Part shown: positions 34,670-43,908 of the stretch, piece by piece
Numbering within the stretch: position 1 is the stretch's first letter
How the letters are laid out: each line of letters starts with the position of its first letter
Origin: Candidatus Rifleibacteriota bacterium
GTDB taxonomy: Bacteria > Muiribacteriota > Ozemobacteria > Ozemobacterales > Ozemobacteraceae
NCBI GenBank assembly: GCA_015233155.1
Contig: JADFYG010000019.1
Coordinates: forward strand, 23,081-87,080
Reading direction: 5' to 3'
DNA: 64,000 bases
Translations under genes and position numbers: made by a program
Notes under the pieces: generated by a model
Seen by the model: only the letters and a program-made list of their open reading frames with translations
The model's database searches: none
What the model was told of the DNA's origin: nothing

Positions 34670-35452
34670 ATGTTGTCACGTGTAATTGTCACTGTTATCG
34701 GTATCCCGTTGGTTTATGGTTGTCTGGTATTCAACGGTATTTCCCGTCTTGGATTGTTTCTTTTCGTTGCCATTGTCGGAGTGTATGAATTTCTCAGGAT
34801 GTTCTTACCTCCTGGTGAATCTTTACCCCTGCTGGAGTTTTTTTTATCAGGGGGGATTCTGATTTCAACACAGATATTCCGCGAGCGTGGTTTGTTATTC
34901 AGTATTGCTTTTGCCGGACTTATCCTGGCGTCAGCAGTCGTATTGCGTGGTTTGAAAGGGGATGGTTTCAAACGGTTTTCTTCAGGGATTGCAAGCCTCT
35001 TGTATATTCCATTTTGTCTTGGGTTTTATAATCTTCTAGGCACACAGGATTCCCAAGGGGGTGTGCAGATTTTTGCCGTTCTTGTTTCGATTTGGGCGTT
35101 GGATATAGGAGCTTTTTTCTCGGGATGCTCGATTGGGGGGCCACGATTGGCGCCAAATATCAGCCCCAAAAAAACTTTTTCCGGTGCTCTCGGCGGTATT
35201 GTTACTTGCGGATTAACTGTTTATGGGCTTTTTCACTTTGGTTTTTTCACGACCACCCCTGTGCGAGTTATGGGACTAGGTCTTTCCATTGGTGTTTTTA
35301 GCCAGTTGGCCGATTTATTCGAATCGGTTTTGAAACGAGAGGCTGGCATCAAGGATTCGGGCCGTATTTTCGGTAATCACGGCGGGATGTTGGATCGTCT
35401 CGACAGTGTCCTTTTTATTGGGCCGATTGCCTATTTGTTTTTGGGATGGTAG
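34670..35452 (+). CDS. cdsA: Phosphatidate cytidylyltransferase
   Basis: A 260-residue polytopic membrane enzyme (about seven or eight TM segments) that makes CDP-diacylglycerol from phosphatidate and CTP. The family signature is intact near the C-terminus: ESVLKREAGIKDSGRIFGNH followed by GGMLDRLDS. The ATG directly follows the uppS stop with no gap. CDP-diacylglycerol is the substrate of PgsA, encoded elsewhere in this window. Confidence 0.95.
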   Translation: MLSRVIVTVIGIPLVYGCLVFNGISRLGLFLFVAIVGVYEFLRMFLPPGESLPLLEFFLSGGILISTQIFRERGLLFSIAFAGLILASAVVLRGLKGDGFKRFSSGIASLLYIPFCLGFYNLLGTQDSQGGVQIFAVLVSIWALDIGAFFSGCSIGGPRLAPNISPKKTFSGALGGIVTCGLTVYGLFHFGFFTTTPVRVMGLGLSIGVFSQLADLFESVLKREAGIKDSGRIFGNHGGMLDRLDSVLFIGPIAYLFLGW

Positions 35453-35483
35453 TTCGAATTTTTTCGAGAAAGTTGGGTGTTTC

Positions 35484-36749
35484 ATGATCCTCGGATTTCT
35501 TCTTGCTATTTTGAAGACGGTTGTTTCAATTTGCTTCGTACTTGTAAGTATTGCTCTGATCCATGAATTTGGGCATTATGCGACCGCCAAATTAACCGGA
35601 ATATGGGTTATTGAGTTTGCCATTGGTTTTGGAAACCGGATTTTGAAGTTCCGAATCGGGGAGACATTGTATTCTCTTCGACCTCTTCCTCTTGGCGGAT
35701 TTGTGAGACTCGCCGGTATGGATCCTCCAGAAGAGGAGGAGTCCAAGGATGTTCCGGGGGAGGCAAAAGATGGAACTGCAGATGATGCTGCTCCTGAAAT
35801 CATTGACCCGGACGATGTCATGCCCACACTTGATCCTGGTGATCCGCGTGGCTATCCAAGCAAACCAATATGGGCAAAGGTTCTGGTTCTTGCTGCTGGT
35901 TCGTTGATGAATCTTTTTTATGCCGTTCTTCTTTTCATTTTTATTTATGTTTATTCTGGCGGTCCAATGAGCAATATTGCCGTTCTCGGAGTGACGAAAG
36001 ATCAGCCGGCGGCGCACGCTGGAATTCGCCCGGGCGATGTAATCAGCGCAGTGGCGGGAATTTCCCTGGAAGAATGGACGGATGGAATTAAACTTATCCA
36101 GGCACATGCAGGAAAAGAAATTTTGCTTGATGTCATTCGTGATCATCCGATTCCCAAGCCGGGATTTGGTGGTGGAGTTTTACAGGGAGATGTTTCCGTA
36201 GATCGTGGAAGCTATCTTCTTTATAAGCGGGAAACGCTGAAAATCCCAGTAACCCCCACAGGAAGCGCCGGAGCCGGTCGCATAGGAATTGCTCTCGCTC
36301 CAAATACTTTTGATTTTCGTGCGCTTCCCATATCAAGGGCCGTTGGGAAAGCATTTGAAAGCGCCTGGTCGATTATTATGCAGACGGTTCAGGGGCTTGC
36401 CCGTATGATTTCCGGGGAGACCCAGGCCGACGTTGCTGGTCCCGTAAAGATCATGCAAATGATCAAAGAGCAGGCATACAAAGGATTGGCGGATCTATTG
36501 TATCTGACGGCGGTATTGTCAGTGAATATTGGTCTCATCAACCTATTTCCTTTTCCGGTTCTTGACGGAGGACGCATCGTCTTTGTTCTTCTGGATCTAT
36601 TGTTCATGGGGATCAATTTTATTACCGGTTTAAAGTTGCAGATTACTCAGAAGGTTGAAGAGAATGTGCATTTTGTTGGAATGATTTGCCTGCTTCTCCT
36701 GCTTGTTTTTGTGACTTTTCAGGATATAAAGAGCCTATTTCACCCATAA
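35484..36749 (+). CDS. rseP: RIP zinc metalloprotease (site-2 protease) RseP
   Basis: A 421-residue intramembrane protease: zinc motif LIHEFGHYATAK in the first TM segment (His27, Glu28, His31), a periplasmic PDZ domain (about 165-230) and the second catalytic motif PFPVLDGGRIV in a late TM segment. It cleaves membrane-bound anti-sigma factors or remnant signal peptides. An acidic insert (EEEESKDVPGE and following) sits after the LAGMDP segment. Start at 35484 gives the usual N-terminus; an upstream ATG at 35406 inside cdsA would add 26 residues. dxr, often found before rseP, is absent here. Confidence 0.93.
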   Translation: MILGFLLAILKTVVSICFVLVSIALIHEFGHYATAKLTGIWVIEFAIGFGNRILKFRIGETLYSLRPLPLGGFVRLAGMDPPEEEESKDVPGEAKDGTADDAAPEIIDPDDVMPTLDPGDPRGYPSKPIWAKVLVLAAGSLMNLFYAVLLFIFIYVYSGGPMSNIAVLGVTKDQPAAHAGIRPGDVISAVAGISLEEWTDGIKLIQAHAGKEILLDVIRDHPIPKPGFGGGVLQGDVSVDRGSYLLYKRETLKIPVTPTGSAGAGRIGIALAPNTFDFRALPISRAVGKAFESAWSIIMQTVQGLARMISGETQADVAGPVKIMQMIKEQAYKGLADLLYLTAVLSVNIGLINLFPFPVLDGGRIVFVLLDLLFMGINFITGLKLQITQKVEENVHFVGMICLLLLLVFVTFQDIKSLFHP

Positions 36750-36751
36750 TA

Positions 36752-37618
36752 ATGGACACAGGCGTAAATATCTCACCAGATCCAGAGGCAAAGTCGGAAT
36801 CGAAGCCATCTATCTTCGTTGCATATCTCGTGTCATCGACCTATTTGATCGGCATGATAGGGGTGACCGGGCTAGCGATGGTTCTTCGATCAGTAGATAC
36901 GTGGTTAAGCGCTTCTGCGTTTTTGACGATTCTGTATTTGTCTTTTGTTGGCTATCAGCGTGGCGGGGTTAAGGAAATTTCGTCTGTTATCAGATTTGGT
37001 GTAGCTGTATTCTTAGCCTATTTGTTCGGTGGGCGTATCGGTGAAATCTTTGGCCTGAGAGGAGTTCTCGGCCATGTTGTTGGCTTCTACGGGTTATTTC
37101 TTATCTTATTTTTATCGGCAGGCTTGATTTTTCGTCATTTGTTTTCCGATGGCACACCCCCTGGATCCATTGATCGATTTTTCGGAATAATACTTGGTGG
37201 AATTGAAGGGTTGGCGCTGGGTCTATTTGTAGCCTGGATATCGGGAATGGTACCCGGAGCGCCGGTGAATTCGCCATTGTCAGCATTGGCTGGGCGGGTC
37301 ATTGATCCACTACTGATGAATCAAAAAGGAATAATTCCGATCATGAAGCTTGCCAGAGACTGTCGAAATGGTATTGATCCGGAAAAAATCGACATGGAAA
37401 AAGTTCGCAGGGAAACTGCCCCGATTATTCAAAATCCGGCACTTCGAAATATCACGGATGATCCTGTTCTGAAAGAGCGAATACGTCTGAAAGATTTTGG
37501 TGCAGTAATGAAAGATAAGAAGATCAGGGATTTGCTTTCAGACCCTGAGTTTAAGAAATCCATGGATAGTATAAATTGGGATGTTGTGGTTGCGGAAATT
37601 CAAAAGGGAGCCCGATGA
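36752..37618 (+). CDS. CvpA family membrane protein
   Basis: A 288-residue protein with about four or five membrane segments in residues 20-190 and a soluble charged C-terminal half. The GGVKEISSVIRFG and DRFFGIILGGIEGLALG stretches fit the CvpA (colicin V production) family, whose members affect envelope integrity. The ATG at 36752 lies 2 nt after the rseP stop; a longer frame beginning inside rseP is less likely. It is the last gene of the plus-strand operon. Family assignment is moderate because the sequence is divergent. Confidence 0.7.
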   Translation: MDTGVNISPDPEAKSESKPSIFVAYLVSSTYLIGMIGVTGLAMVLRSVDTWLSASAFLTILYLSFVGYQRGGVKEISSVIRFGVAVFLAYLFGGRIGEIFGLRGVLGHVVGFYGLFLILFLSAGLIFRHLFSDGTPPGSIDRFFGIILGGIEGLALGLFVAWISGMVPGAPVNSPLSALAGRVIDPLLMNQKGIIPIMKLARDCRNGIDPEKIDMEKVRRETAPIIQNPALRNITDDPVLKERIRLKDFGAVMKDKKIRDLLSDPEFKKSMDSINWDVVVAEIQKGAR

Positions 37619-37681
37619 GTTCTTGCAGGTGTCGAAAACTGTTCTGAAAAATACGAAATCTTGATATGATACTCTTTTGAG

Positions 37682-37711
37682 TTGATGTTTTACAAAGGGG
37701 TGTGTTATTAT
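37682..37711 (+). promoter_or_regulatory. Possible promoter of the HDOD gene
   Basis: TTGATG (-35) and TATTAT (-10) spaced 18 nt, about 67 nt before the HDOD start, in a short AT-rich gap after cvpA. Confidence 0.4.
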
Positions 37712-37777
37712 ATCAGCAAAATATATTTAAATTGGCATGACGTGCCGTAATAACTGATAATGGTGAGGTGGGTATTT

Positions 37778-38908
37778 GTGGCTTCGTTTCGAATGGAAAC
37801 CCTTGACGGCGGACTGACTCAACTCATCGTCAGTGGATTGGTACAAAAAGAGGATATAGATGTTTTTCGCGCGCTTTCGGGGCTTTCCAAAGCTCAGACA
37901 AGGGCTCTCGTAGATCTTTCAGAGCTTGCCGAAGCGGATGAATCTTTCTATCAGCATATCGTTGATGTTTCTGCCCGTTGTCGGATCAAAGTCGTTTGCA
38001 AGATGGCTGAAATAAGTAAAATCTGTCTGCGATTCGGAATTCAGACGTTTCCTTCTCAAAAGAGTGCTCAACTCTCTATTGCCGGTGAGGAAACGGTTAA
38101 TCATTTGATGTCTAAGCTGCGCGATGTTCCAATTTTGAGCACGGATGCTTACCAGCTTGTAAGTTATATGAATGATGTAAACGCGAATTTCGAAGAGCTG
38201 GAAAAAATGGTCCGAAATAATCCGGGCTTGGTTAGTCAAATCATTCGGCTTGCTAATTCTTCCTTTTATTATCGTGGACAGAAGGTTGACTTGCTGTCTA
38301 AGGCCCTTGTCACAATAGGTTTTGCAAATCTTCGTCCAATATTTCTGTTCAATTTTTATAACAGCGTAATGGGATTGTTTGCGGCACAGAAGGAAGTCAT
38401 AGCTCATGGAAAGCGTTGTGCACAGCTGGCAGAGTTTATTTGTCGTGCTGCAAAAGCTCCAAAAGAAGACTATTCAAAAGTTTGGGTCGGAGGTCTTCTC
38501 CATGATGTAGGCGGGCAGGCGCTGTCTTTCTTTTTTCCGGAAAAATATGAAAAAGCTCGCCAGATCATGTTGGAAGAACAGAAACCGTCATACATGGCTG
38601 AACTCGTCGTTTTCGGAACCGAGCATCAGACTGTTGGTCGCATGCTTGCAACAAGATGGAATTTTCCGGAATATCTGGTTAACATCATTGGTGACCATCA
38701 TTATTTGCAGGCTGTAGGCTGGAATAAGCTCACCCTGCCGGTTTTCTGTGCAAACTGCTATCTGAATGAGCAGGAGAAAATTCCCGCTCATTCTTATTAT
38801 TCCAAGCTTACCGGATATTTCATGCTGTTCAAACAGGATATGCCTTGGTCGGACGAAGCTATTGGGGAAGAATTTGCAAAGGCGTTGACTGGCGAAACAA
38901 TTTTGTGA
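37778..38908 (+). CDS. STAS-like/HDOD domain signalling protein
   Basis: A 376-residue protein. The first ~90 residues look like a STAS domain (a beta-alpha fold with GLSKAQTRALVDLSELAEAD at its centre). The rest is an HDOD domain with VPILSTDAYQL, NPGLVSQIIRLANSSFY and GGLLHDVGGQ. HDOD proteins regulate chemotaxis, motility and second-messenger responses, usually without phosphohydrolase activity. The GTG at 37778 has GAGGTGG 6 nt upstream; an ATG at 37760 would add six residues but has no site. It lies just upstream of the convergent chemotaxis cluster, in keeping with a signalling role. Confidence 0.85.
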   Translation: MASFRMETLDGGLTQLIVSGLVQKEDIDVFRALSGLSKAQTRALVDLSELAEADESFYQHIVDVSARCRIKVVCKMAEISKICLRFGIQTFPSQKSAQLSIAGEETVNHLMSKLRDVPILSTDAYQLVSYMNDVNANFEELEKMVRNNPGLVSQIIRLANSSFYYRGQKVDLLSKALVTIGFANLRPIFLFNFYNSVMGLFAAQKEVIAHGKRCAQLAEFICRAAKAPKEDYSKVWVGGLLHDVGGQALSFFFPEKYEKARQIMLEEQKPSYMAELVVFGTEHQTVGRMLATRWNFPEYLVNIIGDHHYLQAVGWNKLTLPVFCANCYLNEQEKIPAHSYYSKLTGYFMLFKQDMPWSDEAIGEEFAKALTGETIL

Positions 38909-38958
38909 CACAGCACTTCTTACCAAAGAAGCCTAAAAATATTCGATCATTACCAAGC

Positions 38959-39022
38959 GAGATTCCTCACATTCGTTCGGAATGACAAACAATGCTGTCA
39001 TTTCGAGCGAAGGGAGAAATCT
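38959..39022. repeat. REP-like imperfect inverted repeat
   Basis: Two ~27-29-nt arms, GAGATTCCTCACATTCGTTC... (38959-38987) and its imperfect reverse complement (38996-39022), around an 8-nt centre. The arms belong to the 'AGATTTCTC..TTCG..CGAAATGACA' type of motif that I recall seeing dispersed in intergenic DNA of many unrelated bacteria. It lies between two convergent genes. Confidence 0.7.
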
Positions 39023-39129
39023 AAACCAACTGATTAGCATTCTTTTAATCATGTGACGCAGCAAGTTTCACGATGCTCCAGATCGGGGAGTCCTGAATGT
39101 GGGGCCGGGGAAGCTTGTTGTCAGACTTC

Positions 39130-40029
39130 TTATTCCCGGATTGGTGTCGTGGAGGCGCATCCTTCACAGAATGCTTTCGGCAGGGTAAGTATTACGGGTT
39201 CTTCGCCTACGAGAAAACGGGCGAAGCAGAAAGATGCCGAGGTTGCTTCTTCTGGAATGGGGCCGCATCCAACCAGTGGCAGGCCCAGGTTGAACTGTGC
39301 GTTAACCCTTTGAGCCATCAAGCGTCCTGCCAGTGTGTTAAGGAGTTCGGCCAGCGTATCCGTTAAGAGTTGCTCTGATGCTTCCTCCGGGGGCATGCCG
39401 TGGATTGAACTCACAATTCTGCCGATGAATGTTGCCGGGACCCAGATAATGAGCTCTCCGAATTGAGGTTCGATAATGGCCAGTCGTGCCCAGTATCCGG
39501 AAGATTGGTCCATTGATTGAGCGGATTCGGGAGGCAAGTTACTGCAAATGCTTTCCAGGACTATTTCTTCGAATGCCACCTCTTCAAATGTTTGTGAAAC
39601 AGCTCGACGGATTATTTCTTCGTGATTCGCAGAAGTTCCGGATATCAAGTTAAACCCTTTTTGGGAGAGCGTCTTTATCGCTTGTTGCATGGTGGCTGGA
39701 GAAACTGGTTTCGCTACAACTTTGTCGGCACCACGGCTCATTAGTTCCTGTTCAATGGCGGGATTGCCGAGGCTGGTAACGACTATGACAGGAATGCCAT
39801 TCAATTTTGGGCTTGCTTTTATGGATGCCAACAATCGTTTGCCATCCATAACCGGCATGTTCAGATCTGTCACCAAAAGATCGATGCTCTCTTTTCGAAT
39901 GATGGCAAGCGCTTCTTCGCCATTTGCAGCTTCCAGAAAACAGGATTCGGAGCACCCTGCTATTTCGAGACAACGACGAATGATCATTCGCGCCGTTGCC
40001 GAATCGTCGGCGATCAGGATATTTTTCAT
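39130..40029 (-). CDS. Response regulator fused to CheX-type phosphatase domain
   Basis: A 299-residue protein: an N-terminal receiver (Asp8-Asp9, phospho-acceptor Asp55, Thr85, Lys107) joined to a CheX-like domain (about 135-299). The CheX active-site pair E-x2-N is Glu228/Asn231 in LAELLNTLAGRL. CheX dephosphorylates CheY-P. Fusion to a receiver suggests that phosphate flow can control the phosphatase (inference). It is the last gene of the che cluster, 22 nt after cheD. Confidence 0.88.
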   Translation of the reverse strand: MKNILIADDSATARMIIRRCLEIAGCSESCFLEAANGEEALAIIRKESIDLLVTDLNMPVMDGKRLLASIKASPKLNGIPVIVVTSLGNPAIEQELMSRGADKVVAKPVSPATMQQAIKTLSQKGFNLISGTSANHEEIIRRAVSQTFEEVAFEEIVLESICSNLPPESAQSMDQSSGYWARLAIIEPQFGELIIWVPATFIGRIVSSIHGMPPEEASEQLLTDTLAELLNTLAGRLMAQRVNAQFNLGLPLVGCGPIPEEATSASFCFARFLVGEEPVILTLPKAFCEGCASTTPIRE

Positions 40030-40051
40030 GAGTCAGCGCGCTCCTTTACGA

Positions 40052-40525
40052 TCATAGCTCCCAGTCTTCACGGCCAGGAGAACTCAAAATAATACGGCGG
40101 TCAATCATGGTTACGGTTCGGCTGAATTCTCCGCCGACATCTTCTGCTGCGGGCCATAGACGCAAATTCCAGAGAACTTTTCTTGTGGCGAGAATGTTGC
40201 GTTTCCCGATGTTAAAAGTGTTGTTGGGATCCATGATTTGAGCCCCACCAGCAAGTTTTATGGTTAAATCGCGGCTCTGAATTCCAAGGTTGCTGAGTTG
40301 TTTGATAAGCAGAGGAATTCCGGTGTCGGCGAACATTGCAGGTTTTTGTTGGGCCAGCACAGCATTCAGGGAGCTTTCAGGAAGTTGAATGTGCAAAAGA
40401 CCAATCACCGGTTTTACTGTACCGACGGCAAGAACAGCCACACAGGATCCGAGCGCCATTGTTTTCAACGTTTCACCCGGAGTTGCTGAAACAGCAACAT
40501 CCCCGACGCCTACATATTTAATCAT
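40052..40525 (-). CDS. cheD: Chemoreceptor glutamine deamidase CheD
   Basis: A 157-residue CheD with the catalytic triad Thr22, Cys28 (TMALGSCVAV) and His45 (GLLHIQLPES), matching T. maritima Thr21/Cys27/His44. It deamidates receptor glutamines and in many species interacts with CheC/CheX-type phosphatases. The ATG at 40525 gives the usual MIKYVGVGDVAVS start; a TTG at 40573 would add 16 residues without a ribosome binding site. CheX is encoded by the next gene. Confidence 0.92.
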   Translation of the reverse strand: MIKYVGVGDVAVSATPGETLKTMALGSCVAVLAVGTVKPVIGLLHIQLPESSLNAVLAQQKPAMFADTGIPLLIKQLSNLGIQSRDLTIKLAGGAQIMDPNNTFNIGKRNILATRKVLWNLRLWPAAEDVGGEFSRTVTMIDRRIILSSPGREDWEL

Positions 40526-40640
40526 GACAAATAAAAACAAATCGTGTGATACCACAATCTGCTTCTGGAGCAAATAATATCAATGATAGATGTATATTGA
40601 CGCGACACTGGAGGTAGTTCTCTGGTGATAAAAAGAAGTA

Positions 40641-41003
40641 TCAGCCCAGAATCTGCGCGATAGTTGCAAGCACTTTTTCCGGTTGAAGAGGCTTGACAAG
40701 GAAGTTTTTGGCACCAGCCATAATGGCTGCCTTGACTTTGTCTATCGTTCCCATGGCGGAACACATGACTATCTTTGCCTCAGGGTCCAGTTTCAGGATT
40801 TCCTTTACAGCTGCAATTCCGTCCATGTCTGGCATCGTTATATCCATGGTTACAAGATCAGGTTTGACCATGGGATACTTCGCAACCGCATCCAATCCAC
40901 TTACTGCTTCGACAGCTATTTCATAGCCATTCTTGGTGAGAAGCTGTTTGAGCATTACCCGCATAATTGCGGCATCATCAACTATCATGATTCGTTTTGC
41001 CAT
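40641..41003 (-). CDS. cheY: CheY-like response regulator
   Basis: A 120-residue single receiver domain with Asp9/Asp10, phospho-acceptor Asp54 in LVTMDITMPDMDG, and the VKPLQPEK Lys. In the che context it is the likely output regulator. It has its own promoter-like sequence (41069-41097) and a GGAGG site close to the ATG, separating it from cheB. Confidence 0.92.
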   Translation of the reverse strand: MAKRIMIVDDAAIMRVMLKQLLTKNGYEIAVEAVSGLDAVAKYPMVKPDLVTMDITMPDMDGIAAVKEILKLDPEAKIVMCSAMGTIDKVKAAIMAGAKNFLVKPLQPEKVLATIAQILG

Positions 41004-41068
41004 GAAAATGGGCCTCCAAGGGATTGTTTCGGTTTCTCTGGAATAAGTTTAATACAATTCAACACGAG

Positions 41069-41097
41069 AATTTACCATGTCCAACGATGCTTGTCAA
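41069..41097 (-). promoter_or_regulatory. Sigma-70-type promoter of cheY
   Basis: On the minus strand TTGACA (-35) and TAAATT (-10) with a 17-nt spacer, in the 142-nt gap before cheY. It would allow cheY, cheD and the CheX fusion to be made independently of cheA-cheB. Confidence 0.65.
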
Positions 41098-41145
41098 AAG
41101 TGATTCAGAAATGATTTTAGAAGCGCTAAATTATGAAATAAGTGA

Positions 41146-42204
41146 TCACTTTCGACCCAGCAGCGATAAAAGGGATGGAACAACGAGATTCAGTGGAACC
41201 TGACGTTCAACTCCACCTTTATCAAATGCGACTTTGGGCATTCCATATACGACACAGCTGGCTTCATCCTGACCGAGTGTTCTTGCCCCGGCCTTGCGCA
41301 TGGCTGCGAGTCCCTCTGCACCGTCTCCTCCCATACCAGTGAGAATTACCCCGATAGCATTCGCACCGACGTTTTTTGCGACGGAGTGGAAAAGAACATC
41401 CACCGCGGGACGATGTCCACCTACAGGATCGCCTGGCAGACAATCGACAAGATACGTTCCACCGGATCGTCTTACTGACATATGCATGTTTGCAGGGGCT
41501 ATGAGAATCTGGCCCGTAATTATACGGTCGCCATTTGTCGCTTCTTTCACGCTCATGGCACCGATCTCATTTAGGCGGCTCGCAAACATTTTTGTAAATC
41601 CGGGTGTTATGTGTTGGACAATGACAATCCCCGGAGTATCTGCGGGAAATTGCATAACCAGATCACGGATTGCATTTGTTCCGCCTGTTGATGCACCGAT
41701 GGCAATTACCTTATCGGTTGTTTCCGCAAGAGCAGCTGAAGTATAAACGGGGGCACTGTGAACTGTTTTTTCTACTTTTGCCAGATTCTGTCGCAAGTTC
41801 GAAAGATTGGCGCGAGATGCAACTTTTATTTTTTGCCGGAGTTCCATGATCATTTCGGCAGCACCGCGATCGCCGTGACTTCCGGATGGTTTGGTGACAT
41901 AGTCGATTGCGCCGGCTTCAAGAGCCTGGAGAGTTATTTCTTTGCCTCTTTCAGTCAATGCACTGACCATGACCACGGGCAAGGGAAAACTAGCCATGAG
42001 TCGACGAAGAAACTCAATTCCGTCCATGCGCGGCATTTCTACATCAAGGGTGATTACGTCTGGTTTGAGTTCAGCAATTTTGTCACGAGCAACATAGGGA
42101 TCCGGAGCCGTCCCGACGACTTGTATCTCAGGATCTTTTGAGAGACCCATGCTTAAAATTGCACGAATGGTGGCTGAGTCATCGACGATTAGAACTTTTA
42201 TCAT
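41146..42204 (-). CDS. cheB: Chemotaxis protein-glutamate methylesterase CheB
   Basis: A 352-residue CheB: receiver (phospho-acceptor Asp54 in VITLDVEMPRMDG) plus methylesterase domain. Catalytic residues are in IAIGASTGGTNAI (Ser), IVQHITPGF (His) and LTGMGGDGAEGL (Asp). It demethylates and deamidates chemoreceptors when phosphorylated by CheA. It follows cheR by 48 nt. Confidence 0.95.
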   Translation of the reverse strand: MIKVLIVDDSATIRAILSMGLSKDPEIQVVGTAPDPYVARDKIAELKPDVITLDVEMPRMDGIEFLRRLMASFPLPVVMVSALTERGKEITLQALEAGAIDYVTKPSGSHGDRGAAEMIMELRQKIKVASRANLSNLRQNLAKVEKTVHSAPVYTSAALAETTDKVIAIGASTGGTNAIRDLVMQFPADTPGIVIVQHITPGFTKMFASRLNEIGAMSVKEATNGDRIITGQILIAPANMHMSVRRSGGTYLVDCLPGDPVGGHRPAVDVLFHSVAKNVGANAIGVILTGMGGDGAEGLAAMRKAGARTLGQDEASCVVYGMPKVAFDKGGVERQVPLNLVVPSLLSLLGRK

Positions 42205-42252
42205 TCGTTGCTTTTGCCTTCAGTTGATTTTTCTATTATTGTTACCGGGGAA

Positions 42253-43116
42253 CTATTTTCGTATATTGGCATACACTGAGGGGCCAATGCTTTTCATAGC
42301 GGTGATTATTCCGGTAAGGCTTTCGGAAGAACCCACTATAAGAATCCCCTCGGGTTTTAGAAGCCGACTGATCTCATCAATAAGTGGTTTGCGGATGTTG
42401 TTATCAAAATAGATCATGACATTTCGACAAAAAACGAAATCAAGAGGGCCATGCATAGGAAAAGGAGGTTCAGCAAGATTCAACCTTTTGAAAACAATCC
42501 GTTCTCTTAAGGCAGGTTTTGCCCGATAATATTTTTGTTCTTCCAGTTTGATCTGATCGAAGTACTTTTGCTTCAAAGCGGAGGAGACGTCTTTTAGTTT
42601 TTCTTCCTCATATTTTCCGGTTTTGGCTATATCAAGTACTCTTGTAGAAATATCTGTTGCAAGGATTTTCCAATCAATTCCAGATAGACCGCATACTTCG
42701 GCCATAACCATAGCCAAAGTATAGGGTTCTTCTCCGGTCGAACTTGCCGCGCACCAGATCCTGAATCGGCGTTGACCAGCATTTTTCCAGGTGGTTATTT
42801 TTTCGTGCAGGATATCAAAATGCTTGGGTTCCCGGAAAAAATGTGTGACATTAGTCGAAATTGCATCTAAAAGCTGAACAATCTCTTCACCGGAAGTATC
42901 TTTCTCAAGATACTGGAAATAACTGGCATAACTCGGAATGTTCAATGCACGAAGACGCTTGGCAAGACGCGATGCAACAAGCGCTTCCTTGCCATCTTTC
43001 AGAGTTATTCCACTCTGGTTGTAAATAAATCGACTGATTTTTTCGAAAAGTTCGTGGCTCAGCGATGAGTTGGCGGAATTCGTTGACGAATTATTGGAGT
43101 CGGGCTCTCTGCCCAT
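42253..43116 (-). CDS. cheR: Chemotaxis protein methyltransferase CheR
   Basis: A 287-residue CheR: N-terminal helical domain (ISRFIYNQSGITLKDGKEAL) and SAM-binding domain with RIWCAASSTGEEPYTLAM and the late DFVFCRNVMIYFD motif. It methylates receptor glutamates. The ATG at 43116 follows the cheW stop by 4 nt; a longer frame starting at 43164 would overlap cheW by 44 nt. Confidence 0.94.
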   Translation of the reverse strand: MGREPDSNNSSTNSANSSLSHELFEKISRFIYNQSGITLKDGKEALVASRLAKRLRALNIPSYASYFQYLEKDTSGEEIVQLLDAISTNVTHFFREPKHFDILHEKITTWKNAGQRRFRIWCAASSTGEEPYTLAMVMAEVCGLSGIDWKILATDISTRVLDIAKTGKYEEEKLKDVSSALKQKYFDQIKLEEQKYYRAKPALRERIVFKRLNLAEPPFPMHGPLDFVFCRNVMIYFDNNIRKPLIDEISRLLKPEGILIVGSSESLTGIITAMKSIGPSVYANIRK

Positions 43117-43120
43117 GAAT

Positions 43121-43660
43121 TTATCCGTTTGAGTTGGCAATCGAGGAGAGCTCTTCGAGACCAAGAATTTTGTCTATGTCGAGAAGTATTTTTACGGAAC
43201 CTTTTACTTTTGCTACCCCGAGAATGAAGGTCGTATTGACTTTCGATCCAAAACTCAAAGCACGATCGATTTCACTGTCATTGATATTTACGACCTCGCT
43301 GACAGTATCAACCAGGATACCGACAAGAGCTGCGAGGTCTCCCTGGCGCACTTCGACGACGATAATACAGGTTTGCTTCGTGTCTTCTATACCGGGCATA
43401 GAGAACTTCAAGCGAAGATCGATAACAGGAATGACTTTTCCGCGAAGATTAATGACGCCGCGGACAAAAGACGGCATTCGAGGAACAAGGGTGATTTCCA
43501 GGAGGCCAATGATTTCGCGAACTTTTAGAATTCCGATACCATATTCTTCTCCTGCTAAACGGAATGTAAGAAATTTCCCGGTGAGAGAATCAGCACCGGC
43601 AGCCTGAGTTTCGTGTCCTGTTCCGTTTTTCTGAGGGGTTCCTCTACTCGAAATACCCAT
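43121..43660 (-). CDS. cheW: Chemotaxis adaptor CheW
   Basis: A 179-residue CheW (usual ~150-170): TFRLAGEEYGIGILKVREI, VRGVINLRGKVIPVIDLRLK and the VDTVSEVVNI segment. It links receptors to CheA. The first ~25 residues are a disordered extension. A strong site (AGGAGGAG) precedes the ATG, and the 248-nt gap before it ends in an extended -10-like TGTGATAAT, so cheW may start a new transcript. Confidence 0.94.
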   Translation of the reverse strand: MGISSRGTPQKNGTGHETQAAGADSLTGKFLTFRLAGEEYGIGILKVREIIGLLEITLVPRMPSFVRGVINLRGKVIPVIDLRLKFSMPGIEDTKQTCIIVVEVRQGDLAALVGILVDTVSEVVNINDSEIDRALSFGSKVNTTFILGVAKVKGSVKILLDIDKILGLEELSSIANSNG

Positions 43661-43908
43661 GGTTTCTCCTCCTAGAGATGGTTACATCTGCAATATGCAC
43701 AAAATATTATCACAAATACAGTGGAAGATCATCCCAAAAACACTGACGAAATTCACCTGAAAATTATTTTTTCCTGGAGCAACTTACCAAATTACCATGT
43801 ATGTTGTGCTTCTACGCAGGAATCTCCCGTTTCGAGGCCAGACGCGCCCCGCCCCTACGTCATATAGTGAATAATGCAAGAACCTTTTCGATGTGTCAAT
43901 ATTAAGGA

